Shown here: one piece after another, positions 1 to 11,445 of the stretch
Layout of the letters: each line of letters starts with the position of its first letter
Numbering within the stretch: position 1 is the stretch's first letter
Assembly (NCBI GenBank): GCA_037952775.1
Contig: JBANAY010000001.1
Coordinates: 744,001 to 808,000, forward strand
Direction of reading: 5' to 3'
Length of the DNA: 64,000 nt
Source of the DNA: Clonostachys chloroleuca
Lineage: Eukaryota > Ascomycota > Sordariomycetes > Hypocreales > Bionectriaceae
Program-made: the position numbers and the translations under genes
Notes under the pieces: generated by a model
The model's database searches: none
Told to the model about the DNA's origin: nothing
The model's input: the letters and a program-made list of their open reading frames with translations, nothing else

Positions 1-1446
1 GCCCATGGACTGATATAGAGGATCAGACCTTGAGACACCTTGTCTCCCAGTTCGGCTCTGCTCGAGGACGCCAGGGCCGTTGGACAGATATCGCTCGAGG
101 ACTTCCAGACCGCACAGCAAAGGTAAGGATGATAAGCGACCTTCTACTGCCCTTCTCTTTATAATGAAGCCGCCCTCCTTCACTCTTCCCAAATTCACCG
201 AATTTCATAGGAATGCCGGAAGCGCTGGTTTCATTCGCTGGATCCGTCTGTCCGCAAGGGGCCATGGACTCAACAAGAGGATCGTATTCTGTTAGAGGGA
301 TTCGCCAGGTTGGGCCCGGCCTGGAGCGACATATGCCTTTTAATCCCCGGGAGAAAAGATGACCAATGCTCCAAGCGTTACAACGATATCCTCGCCCCGT
401 CGGCAAAAGACAGGCTTCGGGGCTGGTCAGAAGAGGAGGACCAGGTCTTACGTGACAGTGTCCAGTCTCTCGGCCACCAATGGTCCGCAATCTCTGCCCT
501 CTTCTCTGGACGGCCTCCGTTGACCTGTCGAAACAGGTGGAGGCATTTATCTGCTAAGCAGACAATGGTGTCCAGCGGTGAAGACAGCGGCAGTCCAAGC
601 ATCTCCCCTGACACTCCTCAAGAACCTATACAAGATCACGACTCAGTGTTATCAAGTTCACACACTAGCCTAGCGTATTCGCCTGGGCCAACACCTATCC
701 ATGATCTTTGTAGTCATCAAAGTACAAGCGTAGCGCAATTGGGCACCTTTCAGCAATTTGAGGATATAGACTCGCAGCCTAGTTTTCTGGGAGAAACGGT
801 TCCGTCCACCGAAATGACCTTCGACGCAATGGATTTTGCATTCACAGAAATGTTGTCAACTGAACTAGAACCATCACACCAAACTCAGAGCCAATCGGCC
901 ACAGCCTGGGATATAACCAACGATTTCGACGCCCAAACAAATACGACATCGTCACCGGCAGCTTCAATAGGCATTGCTTCTAGTTTTCTCTCTCGATGTG
1001 GGCCACAGTATGCGCAATCAGGTACCTCCGCAACTGGAGAAGACAACATCTCTTCTCACCAACATTCCAATCTTGACTATAGCACCCTGGAATTGGAAAT
1101 TGAGAGAAGGCAGTCAAGGGAATTGAAACCGCAAAATGCTAACCAACGGGATCAAGTACCGAATGGTGGTCCCATGCCATGGCAGACAAATCCCTATGAC
1201 AACGCATTTGCGACGTTGGGAAGCACAAGCCCAGTCACGTATCATCACCATCACCACCATCACCACCACCACCATCATCATCACCACCATCACCATTATC
1301 ATCATTACCGGAAGGGAAATGGCGGTACTGAGATTTCCTATGATAAGCCGCAAAGACTGTGGGAAATTGAAAAGCAGAATTTTAACAATGAATCATCACC
1401 ATCGTCATTACCATCACCACTATCATCATTGGCGATAGATACATAG
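1..1446 (+). CDS. Three-repeat Myb-like DNA-binding protein (5' end outside window)
   Basis: The reading frame is open from base 3 and joins over an intron at 123-210 (GTAAGG..CATAG) to an exon at 211-1446. The joined protein has three Myb/SANT repeats in a row. The first starts PWTDIEDQTL and ends around KECRKRW, the second starts GPWTQQEDRIL, the third GWSEEEDQVL; each has the spaced tryptophans of the fold. A long Ser/Thr/Gln-rich tail follows, with an 18-histidine run near the C terminus. Proteins of this type are nuclear transcription factors, and three repeats recall the R1R2R3 class rather than the two-repeat FlbD type. The target genes cannot be told from sequence. The start codon is left of the window. 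The family call is firm; the regulatory role is inferred. Confidence 0.85.
1243..1296 (+). repeat. CAY trinucleotide run encoding 18 histidines
   Basis: Eighteen consecutive CAT/CAC codons lie in frame in the Myb gene, followed by Tyr-His-His-Tyr. CAT and CAC are mixed, so it is not a pure microsatellite, which suggests the histidines are kept by selection or that the tract is old. A second CAT/CAC-rich stretch lies at about 1393-1430 but is read there mostly as Ser/Pro codons. Confidence 0.9.
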
Positions 1447-2004
1447 GGGAGTGGGGAGTTGAAGAGGAAGAAAATATTAGATGGATAGTTTGCTGTGGAT
1501 TTTTCAAATGAGGATTAGTTGTTTTTTATTGTCTAAGTCTAAGAACGTCAGTAAAAAACTCCACGGTATAGCATGACTTGAGCCACATTTTACCTCTACT
1601 TCTTCATATCAAGTCAAAAGCCAACAACCACCCATCTTGAATATTCCCGTCTCATTAGTAGCATTTGGGCAGAAAACAGTATCAATCTGTTGAGTACTAC
1701 GCAGATTAATTATTCTACGATTAATTGTATCCCAAAGGAGAAGAGTGCATCAGTGTTAGACGCGTGGTGATTCAAATAACACTGGCACATATTTATGTCT
1801 TCACTGGCATTAACAACATCGTTAAAGGTTATGGTAGTAGGGTTGTTTTTACAACAGCAAACAAAAAAAATGGGAGGCGATATTTGATAGTCCGCTTCAA
1901 ACAGAGCTTTCGTCCAAGGGTGATACTTATATGACATGAAGCCTAGCGTGTAAGCCTGTTAAAATACAGTGCCGGTGTACTACAGTTCCTGTTCCTCCAA
2001 AAGT
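1447..2004. other. Intergenic, convergent 3' ends
   Basis: This gap separates the Myb gene and the permease, whose 3' ends face each other. It is AT-rich with no credible coding segment, and probably holds both 3' untranslated regions. Confidence 0.6.
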
Positions 2005-3875
2005 CTACTGAGTAGCCTGTTGAACGGGCTCCAGATCCCTCCTGTTGCTGATCAGATCAGCCATCTTGGGTTGGACCCATGGAGTCTTATGGTAGAATTT
2101 CCACCCAACATAGAAAATGATAAAAACCGCCACAATGATGTAATTCTGCAAGAAAGCCTCTACGTTCCAAGGGGCAAAGGCTGTCCAGCCCTGGAAGAAG
2201 ATGAAGAATATGTTGACTCCAAAGGTCACCCATGCAACCCAGGGATTGGCCTTGAAGGGAAGCACGTCCTCAGAAACCCCCTGCTGGTGCAATGCCTGGC
2301 GCAAACGGACATGAGCAAAGCAGATGCAAGCCCCTATGAAGTTTATGTTAGCATTTGATTATCATCATTAGACCTAACACAGACAACAAGTACTCACAGG
2401 TGATGAATGTGGCAACACCAGTCATTGTGACGACCCAGGTATAGAATTTGCCAGCGCCGGCAGAGAGGTTGAGTAGAGAAAGGAAGCCAATCAAGTTCAT
2501 AATGACGACAGAGTAGACAGGAACACCACGAGAATTGGTCCACGCAAGGATCTTGGGTGCTTGTCCCTGACTTGCCAAACCAACGAGGGTTCGAGAACCG
2601 ACGTACAGCGCACTGTTGACTGCCGATAAAATCGTAACAACGATGATTGCATTAATGGTGTGGGCGCCTGCATATGCCCCGACCCGAGTGAATGCAATCA
2701 CGAACGGCGAGCTAGCAGTCTTGTTCTTGGGGTTGAGCAAATCAGGGTGGTTGAAGGGCACGGTAAGTGTCAAGAAGAAGATGCCTCCCAAGAAGATGAC
2801 AACGATACGCCAGATGACGCTCTTCACGGCCTTGGGCACGTCACGGGAAGGGTTGGCTGATTCTCCAGCCGTGAGACCAACCATCTCGGAGCCGCTGTAT
2901 TGCAAGGCAGCGAACACGAAGATCTCAAACACACCTTTGGGGCCATTGGCAAACGCACCAGGGTCTTGATAGAATTTGAACCCTATCTTCTCGCCGCCGA
3001 TGACACCTGTCGTTATGAGGATGGCGCAGAGGAAGAATGCAGCGATGGAGAGGACTTTGATCAATGCCAGCCAGAATTCGGCCTCGCCAAATGACTTGAT
3101 GCCGAGGAACTGAAACAACATAAAGGCGGTCCTATGTCATGGAAAATCTATTATCAGACCCAGTTTGACAAATCAGATGCTGTGGAAATCAGAGTGCATA
3201 CCAGAACATAAGGATCCAACCCCATCTAGGGATTGGAGTGTCCCAGTAGCCCAACACCAACCCCAGGTTATTATATTCGGCCATGATGATACCAGCCCAG
3301 AGGAAGCAGTAGTTCCATCCTACTGCAAAGCCAGCGGCCGGGTCGATGAATCGTGCGGAGTAATGAACGAATGAACCTAGATAATAGCATCACAGAGTTG
3401 ATTAGCAATTGGTAGAGAGAGACAATAGTCAACCTGGGATTGGCACAAACCTGACACTGGAATGAATGCGCCCAACTCGCCAAGACTCTGCATCACTCCC
3501 CATAGAAGAAGGCCGATGACGGCAAAGCAGATTAGAAGGCCTGCTGGACCGGCTCCCGAGAGACCAGTGCCCATGCCAACAAAGTAGCCAGGCCCGATAA
3601 CACCACCAATTACCAACATCATCTGCACGAGGAGCAACGGAAAAACCGCGTTAGCAAGAGCATCCTAAACATCTCCTCTCGGTGAGTTCTTGGCAAAGAT
3701 TACTTACCAGGTGCCTCTGGGCCAAATTCCGCTTCAAGTTGGCTTCCTCATAGTGGATGCCCTGGTCTTGACCAGACTCCCCTGGCTTGGTGCACTCAGC
3801 GTAGGCCAGACTTGCACCATCGGCGTCAACCTTTTTGGCCTGAGGCTCGATTTTGGTATCGTTGGTAGACTGCAT
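2005..3875 (-). CDS. Amino-acid permease (APC superfamily, yeast YAT family)
   Basis: Five exons (3708-3875, 3451-3622, 3202-3376, 2398-3131, 2005-2333) sum to 1578 nt, or 525 residues, the usual size for fungal 12-helix amino-acid permeases. The N terminus is polar and cytosolic. The first helix carries the family signature IGGVIGPGYFVGMG, and later segments show PVSGSFVHYS, the ESANPSRDVPKA loop and ITWGACICFAHVR. Such proteins import amino acids across the plasma membrane with protons. Substrate choice is not readable; the RHLMML..GGVIGPG form resembles dicarboxylic or general permeases. All introns have GT..AG ends, and the start at 3875 is the first ATG before the polar N terminus. The protein appears intact. 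Confidence 0.92.
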
Positions 3876-6333
3876 GTTCGAAATGGAATTCTAGATTGGT
3901 CTTGAAAAGGGTTGATGCTGCCTGTCGGCCTCACCTAAGGAGAGCGAGATGAAGGTGATAAGTAGAATTTGCTCCATCCTAGTTCCCAATGTAACAGGGA
4001 CCCCACAGTAGTAGTGTGGAATCATGCACTCCTAAATCTGGGGGACGCTAATGAATGTTGGGCCGAGTCATATCATAGATAGGCGGAGGTATCAATTTGG
4101 GCTGAGTCCAGGACCGCTATCTTTGCTCGAATCAGGCGTTAGCAACTCTACTAGCTTGAGATCATTCCACTCCAAGTGCCTCGATTTAGGATGGCCTGTA
4201 TTCTGGAGTCCTTGTAACAGTGTATCGACAAATCACGGACTACCGATGCTGATAACGCGCGGGGAGATTCTTTTGGGTAATTAACCATAGCGTTGCTGAA
4301 ATGAAAATGAGCCATCGGATGGGCTTCTCAAAATGGAAACGCATGATGGTGCTCCCAGAGATCGTTGATGATACACGGTCGAATGGATTTGATGGGTGTG
4401 GGGTTTCCTGCTGGTAATGGTGTAGAGAATATGGAGAGCAGCAAGACCTTTAATCCTGGCCTGGCGAAATCATACAACATACTTCAATGGATGCTTGTAT
4501 CTCAAGTGTCTTGATAACTAGCTGCTGACGGTGTGGGCAGCACGAGCCAGTATATTGAGCGCAGGGAATGATAATCAGGCAGAATCAAATTACGTCTTAT
4601 TATGATTAACTTCCATCCCCCTGTCCCTAATTTATTGGGTGGTCAAACGAAGAGAAGTTATATGAGATCCATTAAACGAAATTCTACTCATGGCCATATT
4701 ATAGATGGCTATGTGTTGTCGAAATAATTGCATGTAGTGGGTGAAAGTTGGTATCTCCGGATTGTGGATGGAGGAAATGACTCATGTTGTTTGGACAGCA
4801 GAAATTGCTGGAATCCACGCTTCTACCCACCTTGGTCTGCTCATCAGATATGATCTTTACCCTTGAGCGAAATGCTACCGTGGAGTGATTACTTCTTTCG
4901 TTGTAAGGTGAGCTCGCTTATCGGAGGCCAATACGGAGGCGGGCCGAGTCAGTGGCGAACAAGTTGCTGGTTATCTGCGGCCCCGGGGAACATTATCTAA
5001 TAATAATGGCTGGGTTGTAGGATGATGCCAGATCAAAATAGGTAATTTTCTATCTCCCCACGGCAACAGAGTGCGTATCCGCACTTACGGAGAGGGGAAG
5101 CATCTAGCATTGGGGAATGTGACCTGTCAGATAGCTATGCAATTCCGGATTAATTTTAGACAGCAGCCATTGGAAATATGTAACGTTAGAACTAGGGTAT
5201 GGTATTTAATCTGTATGGTGCCTGACATCTGACAGATGCTTGTAGCTCAAGTAAGGTGCGTGTGACAGCTGTACTGAGGAAGTAGAAGCCTAAACAGCAA
5301 CTTTCACCCTTTACATGTAAGATCAACTTAGCGTATTCAAATCAGACTTCACAGAAAACTAAGTTTATTGGCAGAATTATTGATATTCGTGGTCTCATAA
5401 CCCACTTATTGAATCGCGCTCATGAGGACCCGCGGCTATCCGCTTTTGAGTTGACGCAAATCCCCTGAGCCTAATAGCTAAGGAGATAGTTCTGCTAGCA
5501 GCGCAGACTGGTGCAGCGCAGACTGGGAAAGCAAACGGCACCGCAGAAGTGGGATCCATAAAGGCACAGATGGGATAATCGCAGCCTATTTGGCAATCAA
5601 GACGCAATGACCGTATTTTGGACCGACTTCAATGTACATGTAATTTACACATGGGGTTCGGTCATCGAAGCAGCCAGTACCCAAGAACATCCATCTTCTA
5701 AAAGCCTGAGAAGATAATGAAGAGCGCTTGTAAACCACTTAGTGTTCATTACTTTGTATGCTAGAGTACTCGTATACTGATTTTATGTTTCAATCTTGTT
5801 ATTTGCATAGCTATGGAGTATTCTCTGACTGGGCTAAAAGTTTACTTGTTTTTGGAGGCTGGTTTTCTCAAATCAAGGATTAAGATATAGCCAGAAGGTA
5901 ATGGAATGAAGTTTACGTGAAATGGAAACATCCGATTGTTAGAATATAATGATAGAAACAAGACAGACCCAGAACAAATTTTGGTAGCAGGGCAAAATCT
6001 TCATCCATCTCGATATGTGCAAAGATCCAATGTTCATGGTGATGAGTTCGAGTGTTTAGGGTAACATACGGGCGAGCCGAGGGGTTGGTAGCTGCACTTC
6101 TATATTCGCAACTTCTGAAAGTAGTTGAATAATCGGTCTTTTTCTAGGCTGACCAAGATGATGTTAAGATAAAAACCAGCCACAAAAGATATGTATCGAT
6201 GGATTGAAATGAAAATAGTACAGTTTTGCCTCGCAAGTACGCATACATCTATCCCTATGATATCGTGAGGGCCTTCCTTTTGTGACCAGCCTATCTAGAC
6301 GGCCGGCAATTTGTGCATTTGCTGGCTGATTGT
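3876..6333. other. Long intergenic region without recognisable genes
   Basis: About 2.4 kb separates the permease 5' end from the amidase 3' end. Open frames here are short (under 80 codons), lack family motifs and do not join by plausible introns. The first kilobase is probably the permease promoter. Confidence 0.55.
5498..5526. repeat. Short tandem duplication, 14-bp unit
   Basis: The unit GCAGCGCAGACTGG occurs at 5498-5511 and again at 5513-5526, one base apart, with no mismatch. It lies in non-coding DNA and no function is suggested. Confidence 0.85.
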
Positions 6334-8212
6334 CTATTTTATGTAACCAGGGTCAATCTTTTTTGATTTTCTCAAATCGTGTGTCGCAGCCTCGATTTGC
6401 TTCAAGATCTCTATGCACTTCTCGTCCTCGTAGCGGCGTGTAATCAGCTGCAGCGAGACTGGGGCATCTTTATACGCTTCTGGCCCGGGGTATAATCCGT
6501 AGTTGAATTTATCAGCTTTGCTTATTGGTCTGTAGCTGTCGTCACGAACATCCAGGGACGGGTCCACCTTGGTGACTGGGAACGAGATCGACGGGTACTC
6601 GAGCAGGTTCCACTGAGATGTGTAGTTCCAGTATTTGGATTGATCATGCGGCGGGGCACATCCAGGGCCAACGGGAGAAAGAATGGCATCAACAGGATGG
6701 CTGTCTTCCTTGCCAGTGTTAAGCCAATGTTGGTTGTACATGGCCCTGTACGAATTTCGAGCCGCTTTCAGCTGCAATTGTGAAATGTTAGCGACAAAAT
6801 CTTATAGTGGCATGATTTGCGGAGCCATACTGCCCAAACCTCCTGTAAAGTTCGAAGTTTCATGGTAGGTTGCTCTAACAGCCATTTAGTGAGCTCCAAG
6901 GGCTCCTCATTTCCAGATTTGAGAACTTCTTGAAGACGGCGGCCTCCGTCTTCCCAGTAAAGCGCACAAGTAATGTCCCAGCACTTATCGTGATCGATCG
7001 GCTTCCAATCGACGATTTCAAAAGCAGGGTTCGATTTCAACGCGTTCACCAAGAATGAAAGGGCTCGTATGATGGGAGGATGCGGTTTAACAATCCCATC
7101 AGACCACATCACACCAATCTTCAGCTTTTTGGGGAGCCGGATTGGTCTCCAGGGCAAAGGAGTTAGATACGACTCTTTGATCCAAGGCTCAGTTCCCAAA
7201 TATGCTTTCATGAACAGCTCAATGCCAGAGAGACTCGGCGCGAGTGGACCGATGCACCCAATTATGCTAGTCAACGTCAGCGCTCGCATCTGTTGTAGAA
7301 TGGCCGATGTTGTGCTTCACCCTTCTTGACCGACGATGAGCCCCATGCCTCCAGGATTTCCAACACGGAAAGGAGTCGGTTTGAAACCGTATACTCCACA
7401 ATTTGCTGCCGGGACACGGATTGAACCACCAATATCGCCACCAACTCCCTACTTGTCGGTCAGAAAACAGGATAAGTCCAATAGATTGCTGCTAAAGTTG
7501 TTTACGCACAAGAGGACTACCATGAAAGCCTACGAGGGCGCCTTCTCCTCCAGACGAGCCACCAGCTGTCAGATTTTGGTTGAAAGGATTGACTGTTCTT
7601 CCATAGATATTGTTGTTGGTCTCGAGATGCATCACTGACTGGGGCTGACTTGTACGAGCAAATATGATAGCACCGCACCGGTCCTCTAAAACAGTGTTAA
7701 GTGTACACGCAGGGATCTGTTGGCGGTCGCAGTTAACGACAAACGCACTATTATTGATTTTCCCCTCGAACCCGAACTGCTCCTTGATCGATATGGGAAG
7801 CCCATGGAGCGGTCCAATTGGGTGCGGCAAGGAGTCTAGGTATTTTGCGCGCTCGATTGCATGGTCGGGCAGTAGCTCTGTGATACAGTTCACCTAACAG
7901 ACACAGATAGTCATCAACACTTGCAATCTTAAGTCTAGTTACTTTCTAACTCACAGTCTTTTGGGCTAGCGCACCACGTTTCAAGAAGGCTTTTGTAACT
8001 GGCTCGCATGACAGCTCTCTGCTTGCCAACTTTTGCACAAGTTGTAGAGTATCGTACTCAGTGATTTGAAGCTCTTCTGGGTTCAGGATAGTATCGGGGA
8101 TTCCTTGAACATTTTGGGGCAGAGGATCCGGTAGAGTCACATCAGGAAGCACACTATCGATGCTGTCGTCGCGAATTTTAAGCGCCTTCTGGATAAGAAC
8201 GGATGATCGCAT
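6334..8212 (-). CDS. Fungal amidase (amidase signature family)
   Basis: Five exons (7955-8212, 7510-7893, 7321-7448, 6831-7266, 6334-6771) sum to 1644 nt, or 547 residues, typical of fungal acetamidase-like enzymes. The Ser-cisSer-Lys triad is visible: Lys in LPISIKEQFG, the Gly/Ser stretch TAGGSSGGEGAL, and the nucleophile Ser in GGDIGGSIR. The usual T/S before DIGGS is G here. These enzymes hydrolyse carboxylic amides to acid plus ammonia, usually in the cytosol. The N terminus is uncertain. ATG at 8212 gives an intact frame, but a small exon at 8287-8305 joined by an intron with a CTAAC branch site to 8232 is also in frame and adds 13 residues. The gene is divergent from an MFS transporter, which suggests joint uptake and breakdown of an amide. 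Substrate unknown. Confidence 0.9.
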
Positions 8213-8305
8213 GTTAGGTACGTGGGCAACAACTGACAAAATGGCCGGTTAGGAAATGAATAAGCAGATACTGCCGATATCCAAACTTCCCAAGACTGAC
8301 TTCAT

Positions 8306-8741
8306 CAACCACTTATCAATAGCCGTGTCTTCCCCGTACCTTGACTTGCATCCTCAAACCCGACAAGGTGGATTTGGGGTTGGGGAAGCCCCACAAGTTG
8401 GTTTGACTCGGCCCAGAGTTAGGTTCGAGCTATAAGATGCTGGGGACAGACTCTGTGACTCAGCCCAGGGGCTTATCATTTCCCGCCATTCCAAAATGAC
8501 GCTTTTTGACACAGCTCACTCGATGTTATCGCGGAGGCAGGGGCATGAGGGATGACTTCTGATTGGTCCTCCCCAGACTTGGTCGATTTCCCGGCCAAGC
8601 GAAGTCACGTTCAGCGTGGATAATCTTCTCCAGCCCGTTGGGACAACTCTCACGGCAGGGGTCACTTTCTTTTTTAATATAGAACGTTTCCCGTCTGAAG
8701 TTGAGTTCATGATTAGGATACAGACATTTTCGTGGTTCATC
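8306..8741. promoter_or_regulatory. Bidirectional promoter gap with two GATA-type sites
   Basis: About 440 bp separate the amidase and transporter start codons, which point away from each other. TGATAAG, a match to the HGATAR consensus of the nitrogen regulator AreA, occurs on the minus strand at 8312-8318 and at 8472-8478. If the amidase starts at 8212, the first site lies in its leader. An ATTGG (inverted CCAAT) lies near 8552. The sites are seen; nitrogen control is inferred from known AreA biology. Confidence 0.5.
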
Positions 8742-10482
8742 ATGGCAACCAATAAAGACGTTTCCACTCAACTCTCCGATCTCAAAGATGACAAGGCCTC
8801 AGTCACCTCTCAGGCAGTCGGGGCGACTTTCGTCCTGAGCGCCCACGAGCAACATGTTCGGGACCAATATGCCAAATTTTCTCCCGAGGAGGCTCGAGCT
8901 ATAGAGAAGAAACTCAAGCTGAAGCTTGACCTGAGATTGTTCCCTACGCTGATGATAATGTACATTTTGAACTATATCGATCGAAATGCCTTGCCAATTG
9001 CGAAACTTGCTGGAATTCAGCAGGAGCTTGGGCTGTCTTCAACGCAATATAGCACATGTTTGTCCATTCTCTTCGTCGGATACCTGTAAGTCAATTTTCC
9101 TTGATAGCGCTGGCCAAGTTCATGCACTAACCTTTCCAAAGTCTCACTCAGGTCCCTAGCAATCTCTTTCTGTCACAAGTTCCTCCTTCTATCTATCTGC
9201 CTAGTGCCATGGCTGTGTGGGGTGTTGTGTCCGGCTGTACTGCGTTGGCCCATAGCTATGGCGGTCTTGTTGCCGTCAGGTTCATTCTCGGATTTTGCGA
9301 GGCTCCTTTCTTCCCTGGTGCAGTATATCTGTGCTCGTCTTGGTACAAGAGAAATGAGCTGAGCTTGCGTGTGGCATTGCTATTTGGAGGAAGCATGCTC
9401 TCCGGGTCTTTCGGAAGCTTGATGGCAATTGGCATCACGGAGCGTATGGATAACGTTGCCAATATATCTGCTTGGAGATGGTGAGTGTGGTTGAGAAAAA
9501 AAAAGGCTGTTGATTCTATGCTAACCTTTGTTCCTTGTGACAGGCTTTTTATCATTGAAGGCGCCCTCACTGTCGCCGTTGCTGGAATCTGCTACTTCAC
9601 ACTTCCGAATTATCCTCACAATACACGGCATGTTAACTCCATATTTCGAGGATACGCAGCATATAACTAACTGAATCCTAGGTGGCTTTCGGAAAAGGAG
9701 TCGATCGTAGCTCAGCACAGACTTCTAGAAGATCTGGGCAACAGTTCTGATAAGACTTCGATGGGAACTGGGTTCAAGCTGATGATTAAGGATCCCAAAG
9801 TGGGAATTCTAACATTGAACCATCTTCTAATCACCATCTGTGCCTCTTTTACCAAGTAAGTGGCTCTACTTATTATCTTGCCAGGGTGTTCGGTTGGCTG
9901 ATGCATACTTATAGCTTCTTCCCAACTATCATGGCCACTCTTGGGTTTCAGAGGAAGGTCACGTATGCACTTCTTTCAGTCCCATACCTGAGCGGTTTCT
10001 GCATCGTTCTACTTACCTGCTGGTATGCAGACCGTATTAAGAAGCGCACATGGCCCATTGTTATAAACTTGGCTGTCTGCATTGTTGGTCTGGCCATCAT
10101 GGGTGGCACCCTGGCAGTCCCCGCGCGCGTCATTGCAAGCATTCTAATGATCTCGGGTATTACGAGCGCATCGAATATGAATCTTGCGTGGATCGGGAGC
10201 TCCATCCCAGCGCCGGCACCAAAGAGGGCGGCCTCTATTGCCTGTGTCAACATGGTGGGCAATGTAGGCAATGTTATTGGCGGCTACCTCTTCCCGGACA
10301 GCCAAGCCCAGCGATACCCTATGGCCATTGGGGTCGAGGGAGGTTCTGCTATCCTTGCCATTGGCGGAGTTGTCTTTTTCTGGTGGTATTTGAAGAAGCA
10401 GAATGAGAAGCTGGCTTCCGGAGAGGAAGATGCTCACAAAGCTGTTGGAATTTCTGACAGAGATTTCAGATACGTCATTTAA
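8742..10482 (+). CDS. MFS transporter, anion:cation symporter type
   Basis: Five exons (8742-9085, 9142-9480, 9544-9627, 9682-9855, 9915-10482) give 1509 nt, or 502 residues. The N-terminal part has the LDLRLFPTLMIMYILNYIDR motif of the fungal allantoate/nicotinate permease family, then VPSNLFL, the FCEAPFFPGAVYLCSSWY segment and a central WRWLFIIEG. These are 12-helix plasma-membrane proton symporters for organic anions or vitamins. The start ATG at 8742 has a good context, and upstream in-frame ATGs add only weak residues. The third intron (9628-9681) starts with GC, not GT (GCATGT..CCTAG with a CTAAC branch site), and is needed to keep the conserved TRWLSEKE segment in frame. Divergent from the amidase. 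Substrate not readable. Confidence 0.9.
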
Positions 10483-11445
10483 TGAGTGTGGCGACAACGC
10501 ACTTAGAATGCTTATCGTTTAAGATTTATGTCATACTTAAATTAGTCTTCTTACCAGGTGATTTATTTTGGATAGCTGTTTCCTAAAGTCTCTCTGCTTC
10601 TCCAAGGGATGTCTAAGAACATATTTCTCTCAATGGCATTAAAGATAGCGCTCAACAGTGATATATTCAAAAGCGTACCAATTTCCTAAATTTTCCATCA
10701 CATGAGGTAGTATGGAAACGAGAATCTTCGTCAGAAGTGCTTGGGTGTTTGAATTGAGACAGCAAGACATCGCCAGGACATCGCATGCAGGAAGTGGAAT
10801 CGCCTACATTTAGGAAAATATAAAGTTTCTAGCAAGATGCTCATGGCTCTGTCCTTCGTTTCCAATTCGCATCCCCTCTTGAACCCCTATTGCGACTCTT
10901 GGGTGGCCTAACCAGGAGGCATTTGATGTCATTCCAGTCATATTATTCGTGGAACTGGTTCTCATCTCGAACAATGCCACGTGTAGTCCCTCGATGACGG
11001 TGAAGCCGCGAGCTAAAAACTTCGATGGCAGATCCTCAATCTTCGAAATGTCACTCGCGATTGGAGATCGGTATTTCGCGCCAGGAACATCGCAGCATTA
11101 CAGGGATCAAAGACGATCCTTGCCTCCAAGCCAGAAGGATTGACAGCCTGTCGGACCGAACTGTCAGATCGGCTTCTCGAAGGAAGGTAGTCACCGTAGT
11201 CTTGGGTAGTTCGTGGGTCTGCTTACGCCGATCACACCCTCACGTTGAACTACTCCCGAACGAGTGCCGGTCCGGTGAGGCTAGCATTCCTTTGAGGCAA
11301 AAGTGCCCGCTCGGTGTAGAAAATTTAGACATGACCGACCATGACCGAGCGTGGAAGGATTCTTAGACCATAATTTTACTTGATTCCCAATGCTATAATA
11401 ATATCAAACGCTTTTTATACATACATACACGTGTTTCCTCATGAG
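10483..11445. other. Intergenic region
   Basis: Convergent 3' ends of the transporter and the rhodopsin-domain gene. The few short open frames show no motif and no joinable structure. Confidence 0.5.

Noticed and set aside
1114..1353. Met/Val-rich minus-strand frame
   Set aside because: It is the reverse complement of the histidine-codon run, so the composition is an artefact.
8709..8741. Earlier ATG for the MFS transporter
   Set aside because: It is in frame, but adds an atypical hydrophobic segment; ATG at 8742 has a better context and fits the family start.
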